Shown in pieces: positions 8,369-16,050 of a stretch of 24,359 nucleotides of DNA (positions within the stretch are counted from its first letter, which is position 1; each line of letters opens with the position of its first letter). The position numbers and the translations under genes were made by a program. Below the pieces are notes generated by a model. The model worked only from the letters and a program-made list of their open reading frames with translations, did not search any database and had not been told where the DNA came from. This DNA is from a virus, in the IMG/VR virus record IMGVR_UViG_3300027985_000515, positions 1 through 24,359 of that record. The stretch is one strand, 5' to 3'.

Positions 8369-8782
8369 CTATCCGATGTATCCCGAAGAGAGCAGGGATA
8401 AAATGTTGCTCGCCCACGAACTGTCATTTGACAGCCCCAGATTGAGCAGGGAATTCCGCTGATTCAGAAGCTCTGTTGTCAGATCGCTCTGGTCGCTCGC
8501 CAGCCCGGAGAGCGTATCCGCCCGGAGATTTTGTGCCTCGGTGCCGTTCAGGATGCCCTGCGCCGCCCGCTGGTTTGCCACATCGTTAAACGCACTGGCA
8601 ATCTGGTTATATCCGGTCACGCTGGACGCAAGTCCGGGGATGTTGGAATACTGGCTCAGGGCGTTGTTATAGGCATCCTGAAATCCGGTCAGGACGCTGG
8701 ACAGGTCCAGAGTGCTTCCGGTTGTCGAGGATGTCAGCCCGGTCGTGGAATCCAGACCCGGTATCAGGTTCTCGTCGCTCAT
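8369..8782 (-). CDS. Ser/Asn-rich structural protein of unknown function, 137 aa
   Basis: It starts at ATG 8782 with AGGAG five bases upstream. The sequence is helical and polar (YNNALSQYSNIPGLASSVTG, then DLTTELLNQRNSLLNLGL) and has no Cys. I recognise no family. Shared short motifs with the neighbouring 211-aa protein (QYS with IPGL, and TLSGL) suggest common ancestry or a shared partner. It follows the 668-aa tail protein by eight bases in the same operon, so a tail-tip, needle or ejection role is plausible but unproven. Confidence 0.75.
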   Translation of the reverse strand: MSDENLIPGLDSTTGLTSSTTGSTLDLSSVLTGFQDAYNNALSQYSNIPGLASSVTGYNQIASAFNDVANQRAAQGILNGTEAQNLRADTLSGLASDQSDLTTELLNQRNSLLNLGLSNDSSWASNILSLLSSGYIG

Positions 8783-8790
8783 GCTGTCTC

Positions 8791-10797
8791 CTAATATCCG
8801 CCAACACTCCGGGTATCCATCCGCATCTCCTCAAAGTACAGATGGTCCTGACTGGGGACGATGTTGCATACCCGGACCATCAGCGCCCGGAAATTGAAAT
8901 TGACTTCCACCCGGTCATAAAAATTCGTATAAGGCTCATCGCCCGGAAGGTCTACATGGATCGTGTGCAGAACTTTCCGGCTGTGATTTGCGTAAAATTC
9001 TATATCGTAACTCCCGGCACCAAGGCTGAAGGCCGAATAGTTGAACTTCACCGCCGAAGCCTCGCCAAACCGGGTAGTCAGATAGTTGGTTGCAAACGAA
9101 TAGGACGGCTGCTCCCCGTTGTCATAAATCAGATTGTCCCGGCACAGATAGACCTTGCCCGCAGAAGTCCCGAACATCAGCCCGTCTGTTCCTCGCCCGA
9201 AGGCCGTCACTTCCTCGCCCTCGTCCAGAATGAATTCCCATGTCGTCACCGGTGCAACTGCTATTGTAACGTCTCCCTGACGAAATGCCGACTTGGCACG
9301 GGTATGCACGGCATAGAGTTTCCCGGTGCCGTCCAGAAGCTTGAGCAGATAGACCCCGGTATCCGGCTCGTACCCGGCAAAGGCAGACTTGATGTTGAAC
9401 CGGCTGGACATGATATGCCGCACACGGGAGGTCTGGGATACGGTCCGCACATCGCCGAACTCCCGGATATTGGTAATCGAGTCCACGCCGTCGAGATGCA
9501 GAAACCACACGTTGTCGGGAGCGCTGACCACGCTGCGCCAGTCTGCCGATATGTTCTGGAGACTTTCCCCCAGACTGTAATCCGCAGGCGTATCCCCGGT
9601 CAGGCGGGACAGGTGCGGTTCCCGCCATGTGCCGAACACCCATACCGAATTGTAAAAACTCGCAATGGCCCCGATCTCCCGGTCAATATCCGCATATCCG
9701 CCACCATCCGGCGTGGACCAGTCCAGCGGATTCCCGGCAGCGCAATACCAGAGATATGACGGATGTTCGCCGTCCATGCCCTCGATCACAAACATCCGGT
9801 TTTCATGCACGATGGCAAATTCACCGCTCGGACCCGGCCCCGGAGAAACCGCACAGACAAGGGAACCGTCAATCGCCTCATATGTCCCGTCGTCTGCAAT
9901 ACTCCCGGCCCCGGTCAGGCCGGAACACAGCCAGACCTGTACATTGGTCTCGTCGGTTGCAGTCCCGTCATAGTCCACCATCAGGTAATAGTCGGTCTGT
10001 GGTGTGAACTCCTCGTAGATGTCCTCTTCCAGAAGCAGGGCATAATATTCCTGCGCTGTTTCCGTCAGGTTCTCCGCCCATTCCAGCGTCTTTTCTGCTA
10101 CCAGATAGTCCGCATCCGGGTCCGGCGTTGCTCCGGCCATACGGTAAATCTTGACCAGAATGGCACCTGTCGGCTCTCCGGTTTTGGAAAGCCATGCAAA
10201 CGCCCGTGTCGGCGGAATCGTATAGGTCACATCCCATTCCACGCTCGTGAACTGCTGAATGATCTTCCCGGCAGTCACGGATGAGGAAGGCGTCTCATAC
10301 CGGGTGTTGATCTGGTAGGGAGACGTGGACCCGATACCGTCGTCATAGATCATCTTCAGGTCTGTGCCGGGTCCGGTCCAGTACCGCACCGGCCCGCCAT
10401 CCAGAACAATGAGCCAGTTGTTGAACGACAGGAAAAAGACATCGTTCCCGGTATAAATCCCGAACTGCGTTACAAGCGTGGAAATCTCCGAATGATTGCG
10501 GTAATAGAGCTTTCCGTCAGCGCTGGCCGCAATGGTATAATATTTCCCGTCCACCCGGCAGTCCGCAATCCGTCGGATTTCGCCGTCAATATGGAAATTC
10601 AGGGAATAGAAACCCGGACGGGTCCGGATGACACCGCCCTCGTTCAGGGCGATGTTCACCGCTTCCGAAAGCTCGTTTCTCGCCGCATGTTCGGCAGCCT
10701 TGTCTGTCCGAAGTCCGCCGGTCCATGTGCCAAACTGGAGCTTCTGGATTCCGACGGGTCCGATTCCGGACGCTGCTTTTGTCACCTGACCCAGCAT
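8791..10797 (-). CDS. Tail tubular B / DNA-stabilisation-like beta-propeller protein
   Basis: This 668-residue protein is rich in beta strands with repeated aromatic blades, for example GKYYTIAASADGKLYYR, VFFLSFNNWLIVLDGG and FGTSAGKVYLCRDN. The N-terminus (FGTWTGGLRTDKAAEHAARN, then LNEGGVIRTRPGF) is characteristic of podovirus tail proteins that follow the gp6-like adaptor, such as T7 gp12-like and P22 gp10-like stabilisation proteins. It would form the tail tube or nozzle below the adaptor and hold packaged DNA. Its ATG overlaps the adaptor's TAA by one base. The length falls between P22 gp10 and T7 gp12. The family name is inferred from order and strand pattern; no catalytic motif is seen. 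Confidence 0.8.
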   Translation of the reverse strand: MLGQVTKAASGIGPVGIQKLQFGTWTGGLRTDKAAEHAARNELSEAVNIALNEGGVIRTRPGFYSLNFHIDGEIRRIADCRVDGKYYTIAASADGKLYYRNHSEISTLVTQFGIYTGNDVFFLSFNNWLIVLDGGPVRYWTGPGTDLKMIYDDGIGSTSPYQINTRYETPSSSVTAGKIIQQFTSVEWDVTYTIPPTRAFAWLSKTGEPTGAILVKIYRMAGATPDPDADYLVAEKTLEWAENLTETAQEYYALLLEEDIYEEFTPQTDYYLMVDYDGTATDETNVQVWLCSGLTGAGSIADDGTYEAIDGSLVCAVSPGPGPSGEFAIVHENRMFVIEGMDGEHPSYLWYCAAGNPLDWSTPDGGGYADIDREIGAIASFYNSVWVFGTWREPHLSRLTGDTPADYSLGESLQNISADWRSVVSAPDNVWFLHLDGVDSITNIREFGDVRTVSQTSRVRHIMSSRFNIKSAFAGYEPDTGVYLLKLLDGTGKLYAVHTRAKSAFRQGDVTIAVAPVTTWEFILDEGEEVTAFGRGTDGLMFGTSAGKVYLCRDNLIYDNGEQPSYSFATNYLTTRFGEASAVKFNYSAFSLGAGSYDIEFYANHSRKVLHTIHVDLPGDEPYTNFYDRVEVNFNFRALMVRVCNIVPSQDHLYFEEMRMDTRSVGGY

Positions 10798-11441
10798 TAT
10801 TTAAACCTGTACCTCTGCTGATATACCCGTCTCTGGCGCTGCCGGACAATCTCCATTGCCCGGTCACTGAAAATCTGCTGGAGCTGTGCGTTCAGGGCCG
10901 GATTTTCAGCATTCCGGTGCTTGGCAAAAAGCTGGATTGCCTCGATCATCGCCAGATTGAAGAGATTGAGAAACGGCATGTTGCTTTCCGCATCCACCGG
11001 GACAAAGGCCGGAAAATAGATCACCTGAAAGGTCATCTCCGTAGCGGGAACCGGAACAAATCCGATTGAACTCCCCTCAAGGAAATACTGGCAGGGAAAG
11101 CCGGTCTGTATCCGGATACCGTCTGCCTGCCGGGAATACTCTTCCGAAAGTTCCAGAGGCGTATATCCCGGTCGGCTGATGGTCCAGATGGTCCATAAAT
11201 CCCCCATTCCGGCGTCGCCCAGATCGTACATTTCCTGCCCCGGAACCGTAACGATCTCTCCCCGGCCAGTCCGGACCAGATCAGACTGGACGCCCACAAG
11301 GATCATGTGGATCATCTCCAGACACTTGTTGACGTAGTTCAGCATCTCGGCATCCGGATACTGCCGTTTGGCCGTATTCCTCAGCTCATAATTTCCCCGC
11401 AGGATAATATCGCTGACGCTGACAACTGTAATATCCGCCAT
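10797..11441 (-). CDS. gp6-like / tail tubular A-like head-tail adaptor
   Basis: This 214-residue protein starts at ATG 11441 with GAGG nine bases upstream. It has the pattern of podovirus adaptors: an N-terminal helix with YPDAEMLNYVNKCLEMI, a middle beta region (VPGQEMYDLGDAGMGDLW, then YFLEGSSIGFVPVPATEMT), PAFVPVDAESNMPFLNLFN and a C-terminal helical tail rich in Arg and Gln (IVRQRQRRVYQQRYRFK). Such proteins form a 12-fold ring between portal and tail tube. It comes after the capsid gene and before the beta-propeller tail protein, the usual order. The basic C-terminus could insert into the portal, as in P22 gp4; that is inference. Confidence 0.83.
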   Translation of the reverse strand: MADITVVSVSDIILRGNYELRNTAKRQYPDAEMLNYVNKCLEMIHMILVGVQSDLVRTGRGEIVTVPGQEMYDLGDAGMGDLWTIWTISRPGYTPLELSEEYSRQADGIRIQTGFPCQYFLEGSSIGFVPVPATEMTFQVIYFPAFVPVDAESNMPFLNLFNLAMIEAIQLFAKHRNAENPALNAQLQQIFSDRAMEIVRQRQRRVYQQRYRFK

Positions 11442-11442
11442 G

Positions 11443-11655
11443 TCATTCCGCCTCGTCCCGGTCTATACATCGGTGGCAGACCACCCACCCGTTCGGGCTG
11501 GTCCCGGTACGGCTCTTCCGGTCCAGCCACACGCCGCATATGGCACAACACACCCTCGCTCCGGTAACGGTCCCGGCTTCCGGCATCGGAACGCCGGGAT
11601 CATCAATCTGTTCAACAGGTTCGTAAACGATAATTTCCCGGCACAGCTTCGCCAT
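11443..11655 (-). CDS. Small zinc-ribbon protein, 70 aa
   Basis: The ATG at 11655 is preceded by GAGG with a six-base spacer; the longer TTG start at 11667 would overlap the previous stop and has no site. Two CxxC pairs are visible, Cys37-AI-Cys40 and Cys60-HR-Cys63, separated by about 20 residues (RVCCAICGVW and WVVCHRCIDRD), which is a four-Cys zinc-ribbon arrangement. The gene lies between a 59-aa gene and the adaptor in the capsid/connector cluster. It may be a small virion or regulatory protein; function is not deducible. Confidence 0.8.
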   Translation of the reverse strand: MAKLCREIIVYEPVEQIDDPGVPMPEAGTVTGARVCCAICGVWLDRKSRTGTSPNGWVVCHRCIDRDEAE

Positions 11656-11656
11656 A

Positions 11657-11836
11657 TTAATCCTCAAGCACGATCTTCAGTGTATCCCCGGACCGGAACA
11701 CATCTCCCGGCTGAAGACCTGCCGCCTTTGCTTCCGCACTGGTGGCGAACTCTCTCGGCAGCCGGTATTCCGTTACCAGCCAGGGATCATAAATCCTCAG
11801 GCTGGTAAGCACCGTGGGTTTCTTTTTCTCTTCCAT
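11657..11836 (-). CDS. Small conserved-context protein, 59 aa
   Basis: I found this short gene by translating the gap after the capsid gene. ATG 11836 has AGGGGG four bases upstream, and the frame runs to TAA 11657, just before the next ATG. The protein reads MEEKKKPTVLTSLRIYDPWL at the start, has a central REFATSAEAKAAGLQPGDVF stretch and ends KIVLED. It has a Lys-rich start and a small beta-like domain with a LQPGD turn, as in SH3-like or SpoVT-like folds. I do not recognise the family. Tight fit between capsid and zinc-ribbon genes, a good ribosome site and non-overlapping ends support it as real; a head-completion or decoration role is a guess. Confidence 0.78.
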   Translation of the reverse strand: MEEKKKPTVLTSLRIYDPWLVTEYRLPREFATSAEAKAAGLQPGDVFRSGDTLKIVLED

Positions 11837-11844
11837 AAGACCCC

Positions 11845-12759
11845 CTATATTCCGGGAACCATGTAGACATGGGCCGGTCTGCCTGCTCTCTGTGACAACC
11901 GCATCCGGATCTGGTAAATGGCGTCACCGGTTTCATAGTCACCATGACGGGCGGTTGTGGCCGGAACCCTGTCAAATGCGATAAAGCCGACCAGCGGGTC
12001 TTTCTCGCCAAAGACAAACCAGCGGCTGTCCGTAATCCCCGGATTCACCACCAGCCTGATGTTCCGGCGGGTCTTCAGGGCGTTGATTGCATTGTTCGCC
12101 GTCTCCGCTTCCTGTGCAGATTCCAGAATCTTTGCCATCTGCATTTCCAGCAGCGGCCCGCACATAATTCCCTTGACCGTCCGCACCGCCATTTTTCCGC
12201 GTTCGTCCGGCATATTTTCATAGTTGAAAATGGATGCGGATACCGTGGCCTCGGTCGGGTCAGCCGCAACCGGATGGATATTGGACCACGTTCCACCGCC
12301 CAGCCGGTCATGATCCGGGGCAAAGATGGGTTTCAGATCACCGGCCTGAAGCTCCGGGTCTGTCGTCACCTGATCCCCCAGCATGAACAGCCGGTTCCGC
12401 AACAGCGCCTTGGTCGCCGCAGCAGAAATCCCCAGATCAGCCATGATCCGTTTCATGACACCGTAAAGCTCGTCCTCGATCAGCTCTTCCGTGATCCGGG
12501 CCGCAAGGCCGAAGGTACGGTGCGTGGTCGTGATTTCCGGTCCCTGAATCCGCTCGTCATATGCGTAGGGAGTTCCTTCCGGCTTGTGAACCATGTAGGA
12601 ATAACCGCTGACGTAGGTCGCCCGCTCATAGGCTTTTTTCGAGCCTTTCACGGTATAGACCTCTTTCCACGTCTGCGGGATCGTCCCGTAGGCTGCCGTC
12701 GCCACGCCGAACAGGCCCGGAGAAATCGTCAGATTGAATTTGGCTCTTGATTCAGCCAC
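11845..12759 (-). CDS. Major capsid protein (HK97 fold, Mu gpT-like)
   Basis: This 304-residue protein starts at GTG 12759 with GAGGTG ideally placed. It resembles Mu gpT-type major head proteins: an N-terminal stretch with TWKEVYTVKGSKKAYERATY, the loop TPYAYDERIQGPE, the helix GLAARITEELIEDELYGVMK (spine-helix-like; family members read GLxxxIxREMIEDDxYG), FAPDHDRLGGGTWSN and a C-terminal beta region ending MRLSQRAGRPAHVYMV. It would form the icosahedral shell. It is separated from the scaffold by six genes rather than following it directly. No N-terminal delta domain of HK97 type is obvious, in line with a separate scaffold protein. Confidence 0.88.
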   Translation of the reverse strand: MAESRAKFNLTISPGLFGVATAAYGTIPQTWKEVYTVKGSKKAYERATYVSGYSYMVHKPEGTPYAYDERIQGPEITTTHRTFGLAARITEELIEDELYGVMKRIMADLGISAAATKALLRNRLFMLGDQVTTDPELQAGDLKPIFAPDHDRLGGGTWSNIHPVAADPTEATVSASIFNYENMPDERGKMAVRTVKGIMCGPLLEMQMAKILESAQEAETANNAINALKTRRNIRLVVNPGITDSRWFVFGEKDPLVGFIAFDRVPATTARHGDYETGDAIYQIRMRLSQRAGRPAHVYMVPGI

Positions 12760-12848
12760 TTTTCACCTCATCATCAGGCCGGATAAAACAGCGGCCCCCA
12801 AAAACAGGATTGATAGATATATATCCAGATTCCGGATTACATGGGCGG

Positions 12849-13070
12849 CTACGCAGCCTTTTCCGGTTCCGGAGTTCCGGATTCCGATGCCTTCCGGATA
12901 GTGGCATTCTCCTGCTCGGTAAAAAACTTCAGGGCTTCCTGACTTGCCCTGACGTACAGGCCGTTTACCATATTTGCCGTAACCCGGTTGCCGTGGTCTT
13001 CTCCGACAAGCCTTGACGCTGTATGCCCCACCCATTCCGCCACCTGCTCCTTCGTCATGTCGATATCCAT
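12849..13070 (-). CDS. Small helical protein, 73 aa, unknown
   Basis: The frame runs from ATG 13070 (an alternative ATG lies at 13058) to TAG 12849. The AGGAG upstream is 12 bases from ATG 13070, a little far. The sequence (MTKEQVAEWVGHTASRLVGE, then RASQEALKFFTEQENATIRK and an acidic Pro/Glu/Ala tail) is soluble and helical, with normal composition. The competing frame 12763-13080, from a GTG nearer that AGGAG, is Arg/Gly-rich and looks like a shadow. Position just before the capsid gene suggests a small head component. About 90 bases with nothing recognisable separate it from the capsid start. Confidence 0.65.
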   Translation of the reverse strand: MDIDMTKEQVAEWVGHTASRLVGEDHGNRVTANMVNGLYVRASQEALKFFTEQENATIRKASESGTPEPEKAA

Positions 13071-13086
13071 ACAGATTCACAATCTC

Positions 13087-14388
13087 CTATGCAGTCTCTC
13101 CGATCAGGGAGAGAGTCTTGAAATCCGCAATCAAGGCCGCCACACGAGCCGCCAGTTCCGGAAGGGTAACTGTATCCACATCAAAACCTGTCCGCAGCGG
13201 TGTCCCCGTATTGGCTCCGTAATCCTGCCGGTCCGCTCCCAGTGACAACACAACCCTGGACGTATGCAGGACTTCCAGCCGTCCGGATGTAACACCCATG
13301 TGGACGTCGCCCGTATTCGTACAGAATCCGTTCGGGTAGGTGTCCGAAGCTCCGATACCGGCAAAGCTGATCGTATGGCCGGATGCCAGCGCAATCGCTG
13401 TCTCCGAACACGACATCAGGGTGAAGTCCATACCGATCCGGGCCAGACCCGTACCGGAATACATCACATCCACCGGGCTGGTTCCGGCGCTCTGGGGCCG
13501 GTATCCGATCCACGATTCCCCTTTGGCAGCCGTGTCATTGGTCCGGGTCATGTTGATGACATGACCGGCGCAGCAGACGTCATACCCGTCATCGTTAAGG
13601 TCGTACTCAACAGGATTGACATAAACGCTGTTTGCACCGCAGCCGACAGAGCCGTTCAGGATCACGCCCGCAGGATTTCCCACCCATGTCGTGTTCCCGA
13701 TGTCCGGTCCGTTCACCGTCACCATCGCATTATAGGCCACAGCGTCCCCCGCCCCGGAGTTCTGGAGAAAGACCTGATGCGCACATACCCCGGTCCGGCT
13801 CATGTCCGCAGATGTCCCCCCTGCTCCCACATGGGAATATCCGCCCTCGTTCAGGAAAACGGTGAAATGCGCAGCGGTCTGCGGGTTATACAGATACCCG
13901 GTCTCCGGAGTTCCGACGGTATCGTCTCCGGTGACATGCTTGTAAACAGCGGTTGCGCACCGGGAATAATCCCCGGCAAACACCGAATCCAGCCCCAGAT
14001 TCGGCGGAGCCGCCGCATCCCTTTCCGCTGCCGTCCATTCATGCCGGACATAATCCGGTGCCTGAAGCACACTGCTGATCCGGAGTTGTCCGGATCCGTA
14101 ATATCTTTTCTTCAGGGTCATTCCGGCAGGAACTTCCCACACACCCGCCGGAACATAGAAACACCCGATTTCCGTATCCGCTTCCATTGCCGTAAAGGCT
14201 GCGGTGTTGTCTTCACCTTCACCGGAGACAGTCCCGTAATTGGTCACCGGTACAGACGGCACCGTTGCCCGGAACGGTTTCCCGGCGGTTCCTTCTCCCA
14301 GCACGGTCTTGTCATTCCGGAACGGGAGAAGGTCCATCGGGCATTCCGCTGTCCCCAGACCGTAAAATCTTGAGGAAAAACTGGTCAT
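13087..14388 (-). CDS. Tailspike-like (pectin-lyase-type beta-helix) protein, 433 aa
   Basis: It starts at ATG 14388 overlapping the previous stop (ATGA), with AAGGA seven bases upstream. Residues 50-105 carry the signature of phage pectate-lyase-superfamily spikes: YGTVSGEGEDNTAAFTAM, then CFYVPAGVWEVPAGM and YYGSGQLR, comparable with yGAxgDGxtDdTaAxq and vPaGxY. The middle is beta-rich with repeated Gly, Asn and Thr. The C-terminal 30 residues (TLPELAARVAALIADFKTL) form a short coiled coil that could trimerise the protein. It would bind or degrade a surface sugar. Catalytic acids cannot be assigned. It sits among head genes, so a head-fibre role is also possible. Confidence 0.75.
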   Translation of the reverse strand: MTSFSSRFYGLGTAECPMDLLPFRNDKTVLGEGTAGKPFRATVPSVPVTNYGTVSGEGEDNTAAFTAMEADTEIGCFYVPAGVWEVPAGMTLKKRYYGSGQLRISSVLQAPDYVRHEWTAAERDAAAPPNLGLDSVFAGDYSRCATAVYKHVTGDDTVGTPETGYLYNPQTAAHFTVFLNEGGYSHVGAGGTSADMSRTGVCAHQVFLQNSGAGDAVAYNAMVTVNGPDIGNTTWVGNPAGVILNGSVGCGANSVYVNPVEYDLNDDGYDVCCAGHVINMTRTNDTAAKGESWIGYRPQSAGTSPVDVMYSGTGLARIGMDFTLMSCSETAIALASGHTISFAGIGASDTYPNGFCTNTGDVHMGVTSGRLEVLHTSRVVLSLGADRQDYGANTGTPLRTGFDVDTVTLPELAARVAALIADFKTLSLIGETA

Positions 14389-15368
14389 GCCGGAATCCTT
14401 CCGTCCAGATTGATCAGGTAAAGCGCTTGTTCTTCCAGCGTCCGAACAATGCCCTTGACGATTTCCGTAAGGTTCAGGCCGGATTTGGCAATTTCGTCTT
14501 CCGGCGGGATATGCGGAAGGTGCTTGTTCAGATCAACAAAATCGGAAAGTTCCGAAAGGTGCATCAGATCATAGCCATCTTCAAAGACCATATCCGGCCA
14601 TCCGGTGGCACTTCCGGTCAGGGTGGCGTCCCCGTTGATCAGGACTGGCCCTGAAAAATATCCGGCATACCGGTTTCCGCCGCTGTCCCTGAACCCCAGA
14701 TAGGCGTAAACCCCGGTATCCGGTGTAAGCCCGGTTGTGGTCAGGCCAAATTCGCCGCCATAGGATCCGATGGCATCGTTTGCCAGACCGGTCACCGCTC
14801 CCACAGACCCGGCGTTATATGTACACAGGGTTGCACGGGCCTTTACGGATTCAATATAGGCCTCGTAACAGGACGCCACGGTAGCGGGAGGCGTGGTCAT
14901 TTTAACGCCGAATCCGGTCGGCAGATCGGTATAGCTTCCGCCAATGTCGATGGTCCCGGAGGTAATGACGTACTCGCTTCCGGCGCTGTCGTTGGTGGGG
15001 TTGGTGTCAATCGTATCCGCTGCCACAAACTGGCCGGAGTCCGCATCCCACACCACAGTCTGTCCGTCCTGAATACCGTCCACACTGATTCCGGCACCAC
15101 CGGACCCCGCCACAAAGCTCTGGGTTTCCGCATCCCAGACCAGCGTCTGTCCGTCCGTGATACCCGTAATATCCACAGATGCACCGGCAATGGATGAACC
15201 GCCAGCCATATTGACCCATGCACCATGATGCCAGGTCAGGACATCCCCGTTTGCCAGAGCGTCCGGCGTAGTATTGACCCAGTACGACCCGTTCCAGAAC
15301 AGCATTGCGCCGGTCACCGGGGGCGTCTGGTTGATGATGACATCACACAGATCAGCCATTCTTCCCAT
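14385..15368 (-). CDS. Fibre-like protein with GQxLVWD repeats and C-terminal chaperone-like helix, 327 aa
   Basis: It starts at ATG 15368 behind AGGAGAGGGG. Residues 15-115 hold four copies of a short beta motif, as in GDVLTWHHGAWVN, GQTLVWDAETQSFVAGS and GQTVVWDADSGQFVA, a repeat common in phage and bacterial fibres. The middle (170-250) is a beta domain (GVYAYLGFRDSGGNRYAGYF). Residues 258-327 contain SELSDFVDLNKHLPHIPPED, NLTEIVKGIVRTLEEQ and ALYLINLDGR. This closely follows the HLPGIPSxxE/GxxLxEMxxxLLxKIEELTLYLI ending seen on many fibre-like proteins, where it forms a trimeric coiled coil. It lies between decoration-like genes and a spike gene. Confidence 0.82.
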   Translation of the reverse strand: MGRMADLCDVIINQTPPVTGAMLFWNGSYWVNTTPDALANGDVLTWHHGAWVNMAGGSSIAGASVDITGITDGQTLVWDAETQSFVAGSGGAGISVDGIQDGQTVVWDADSGQFVAADTIDTNPTNDSAGSEYVITSGTIDIGGSYTDLPTGFGVKMTTPPATVASCYEAYIESVKARATLCTYNAGSVGAVTGLANDAIGSYGGEFGLTTTGLTPDTGVYAYLGFRDSGGNRYAGYFSGPVLINGDATLTGSATGWPDMVFEDGYDLMHLSELSDFVDLNKHLPHIPPEDEIAKSGLNLTEIVKGIVRTLEEQALYLINLDGRIPA

Positions 15369-15384
15369 TTTGTGTCCCCTCTCC

Positions 15385-16038
15385 TCAGCTACAGATGATC
15401 CCGGTTACATCTCCGGGATCATTGTCGCAATAGTTCGGCCGGTGTCTGTCCGTAAATCTCTGGTAATAATTGATCTTAACGACATACCGGCAGTAAAATT
15501 CGTTGGCGATATTCCCCGGATTATCCAGCCGGTCAATGATGGTTATCTGGTCGTCTTCATACTGGCCCATACCGGCGGTATTGACCGAAAACGAATGGAT
15601 ACACACCCCGGACAATCCGGTGGCTGCTGAACCGCCTGTATCCATCAGGTTCGCATTCCCCCATCTGTGGTCCTCGATGCGGATGGAATTCCCGGAATCA
15701 ATCAGCGTATATTCCTGATCCGGATCATCACAGATCACGGCAGTCCAGGGCAGCCGGTGAACTCCTTCAGGCCGGTATGACCGGGGAACGCCCTCATGGT
15801 CATAGAGCTGGAGCAAAATCCCCTTGATCGGCTTTCCGCAGCCCATCCCGGCCTTGGTCACTCTCCGGGTCTGATGGTCCAGAATCACCGGGTCTCCGAT
15901 GTACAGGGCTTCCACAACCGGAGCCATGTTCCCGACCACAGGGCCGTCATCATAATTGCACGGGTACGATCTCCGGCGGACACCATGCGGGTGGTCCACA
16001 GGCTCAAAGCCACGAGGCATGAATAGATTCTTCTGCAT
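15385..16038 (-). CDS. Decoration-like capsid-associated protein, copy 2 (217 aa)
   Basis: It starts at ATG 16038 behind GGGGGTGG. It shares an ordered set of motifs with the neighbouring 236-aa protein and with the N-terminus of the 920-aa fibre: GFEPVDHP near the start, LYIGDPVILD, a YDHEGVPRSYRPEG block, DDPDQEYTLID and a C-terminal YVVKINYYQRF. Proteins with GDPV near the start and an INNHQ-like end are common beside phage capsid genes and are probably decoration or cement proteins; that role is inferred. It carries several Cys (CNYDDG, GCGKP and the C-terminal CDNDPGDVTGIICS), unusual among these copies. Confidence 0.75.
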   Translation of the reverse strand: MQKNLFMPRGFEPVDHPHGVRRRSYPCNYDDGPVVGNMAPVVEALYIGDPVILDHQTRRVTKAGMGCGKPIKGILLQLYDHEGVPRSYRPEGVHRLPWTAVICDDPDQEYTLIDSGNSIRIEDHRWGNANLMDTGGSAATGLSGVCIHSFSVNTAGMGQYEDDQITIIDRLDNPGNIANEFYCRYVVKINYYQRFTDRHRPNYCDNDPGDVTGIICS

Positions 16039-16050
16039 CTGCCACCCCCG

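Noticed and set aside
12763-13080. Alternative minus-strand frame (105 codons) from a GTG close to AGGAG, overlapping the 73-aa gene
   Set aside because: Composition is Arg/Gly-rich and unlike the other proteins; the overlapping 73-aa frame has normal helical protein composition. The ribosome site position keeps a small doubt open.
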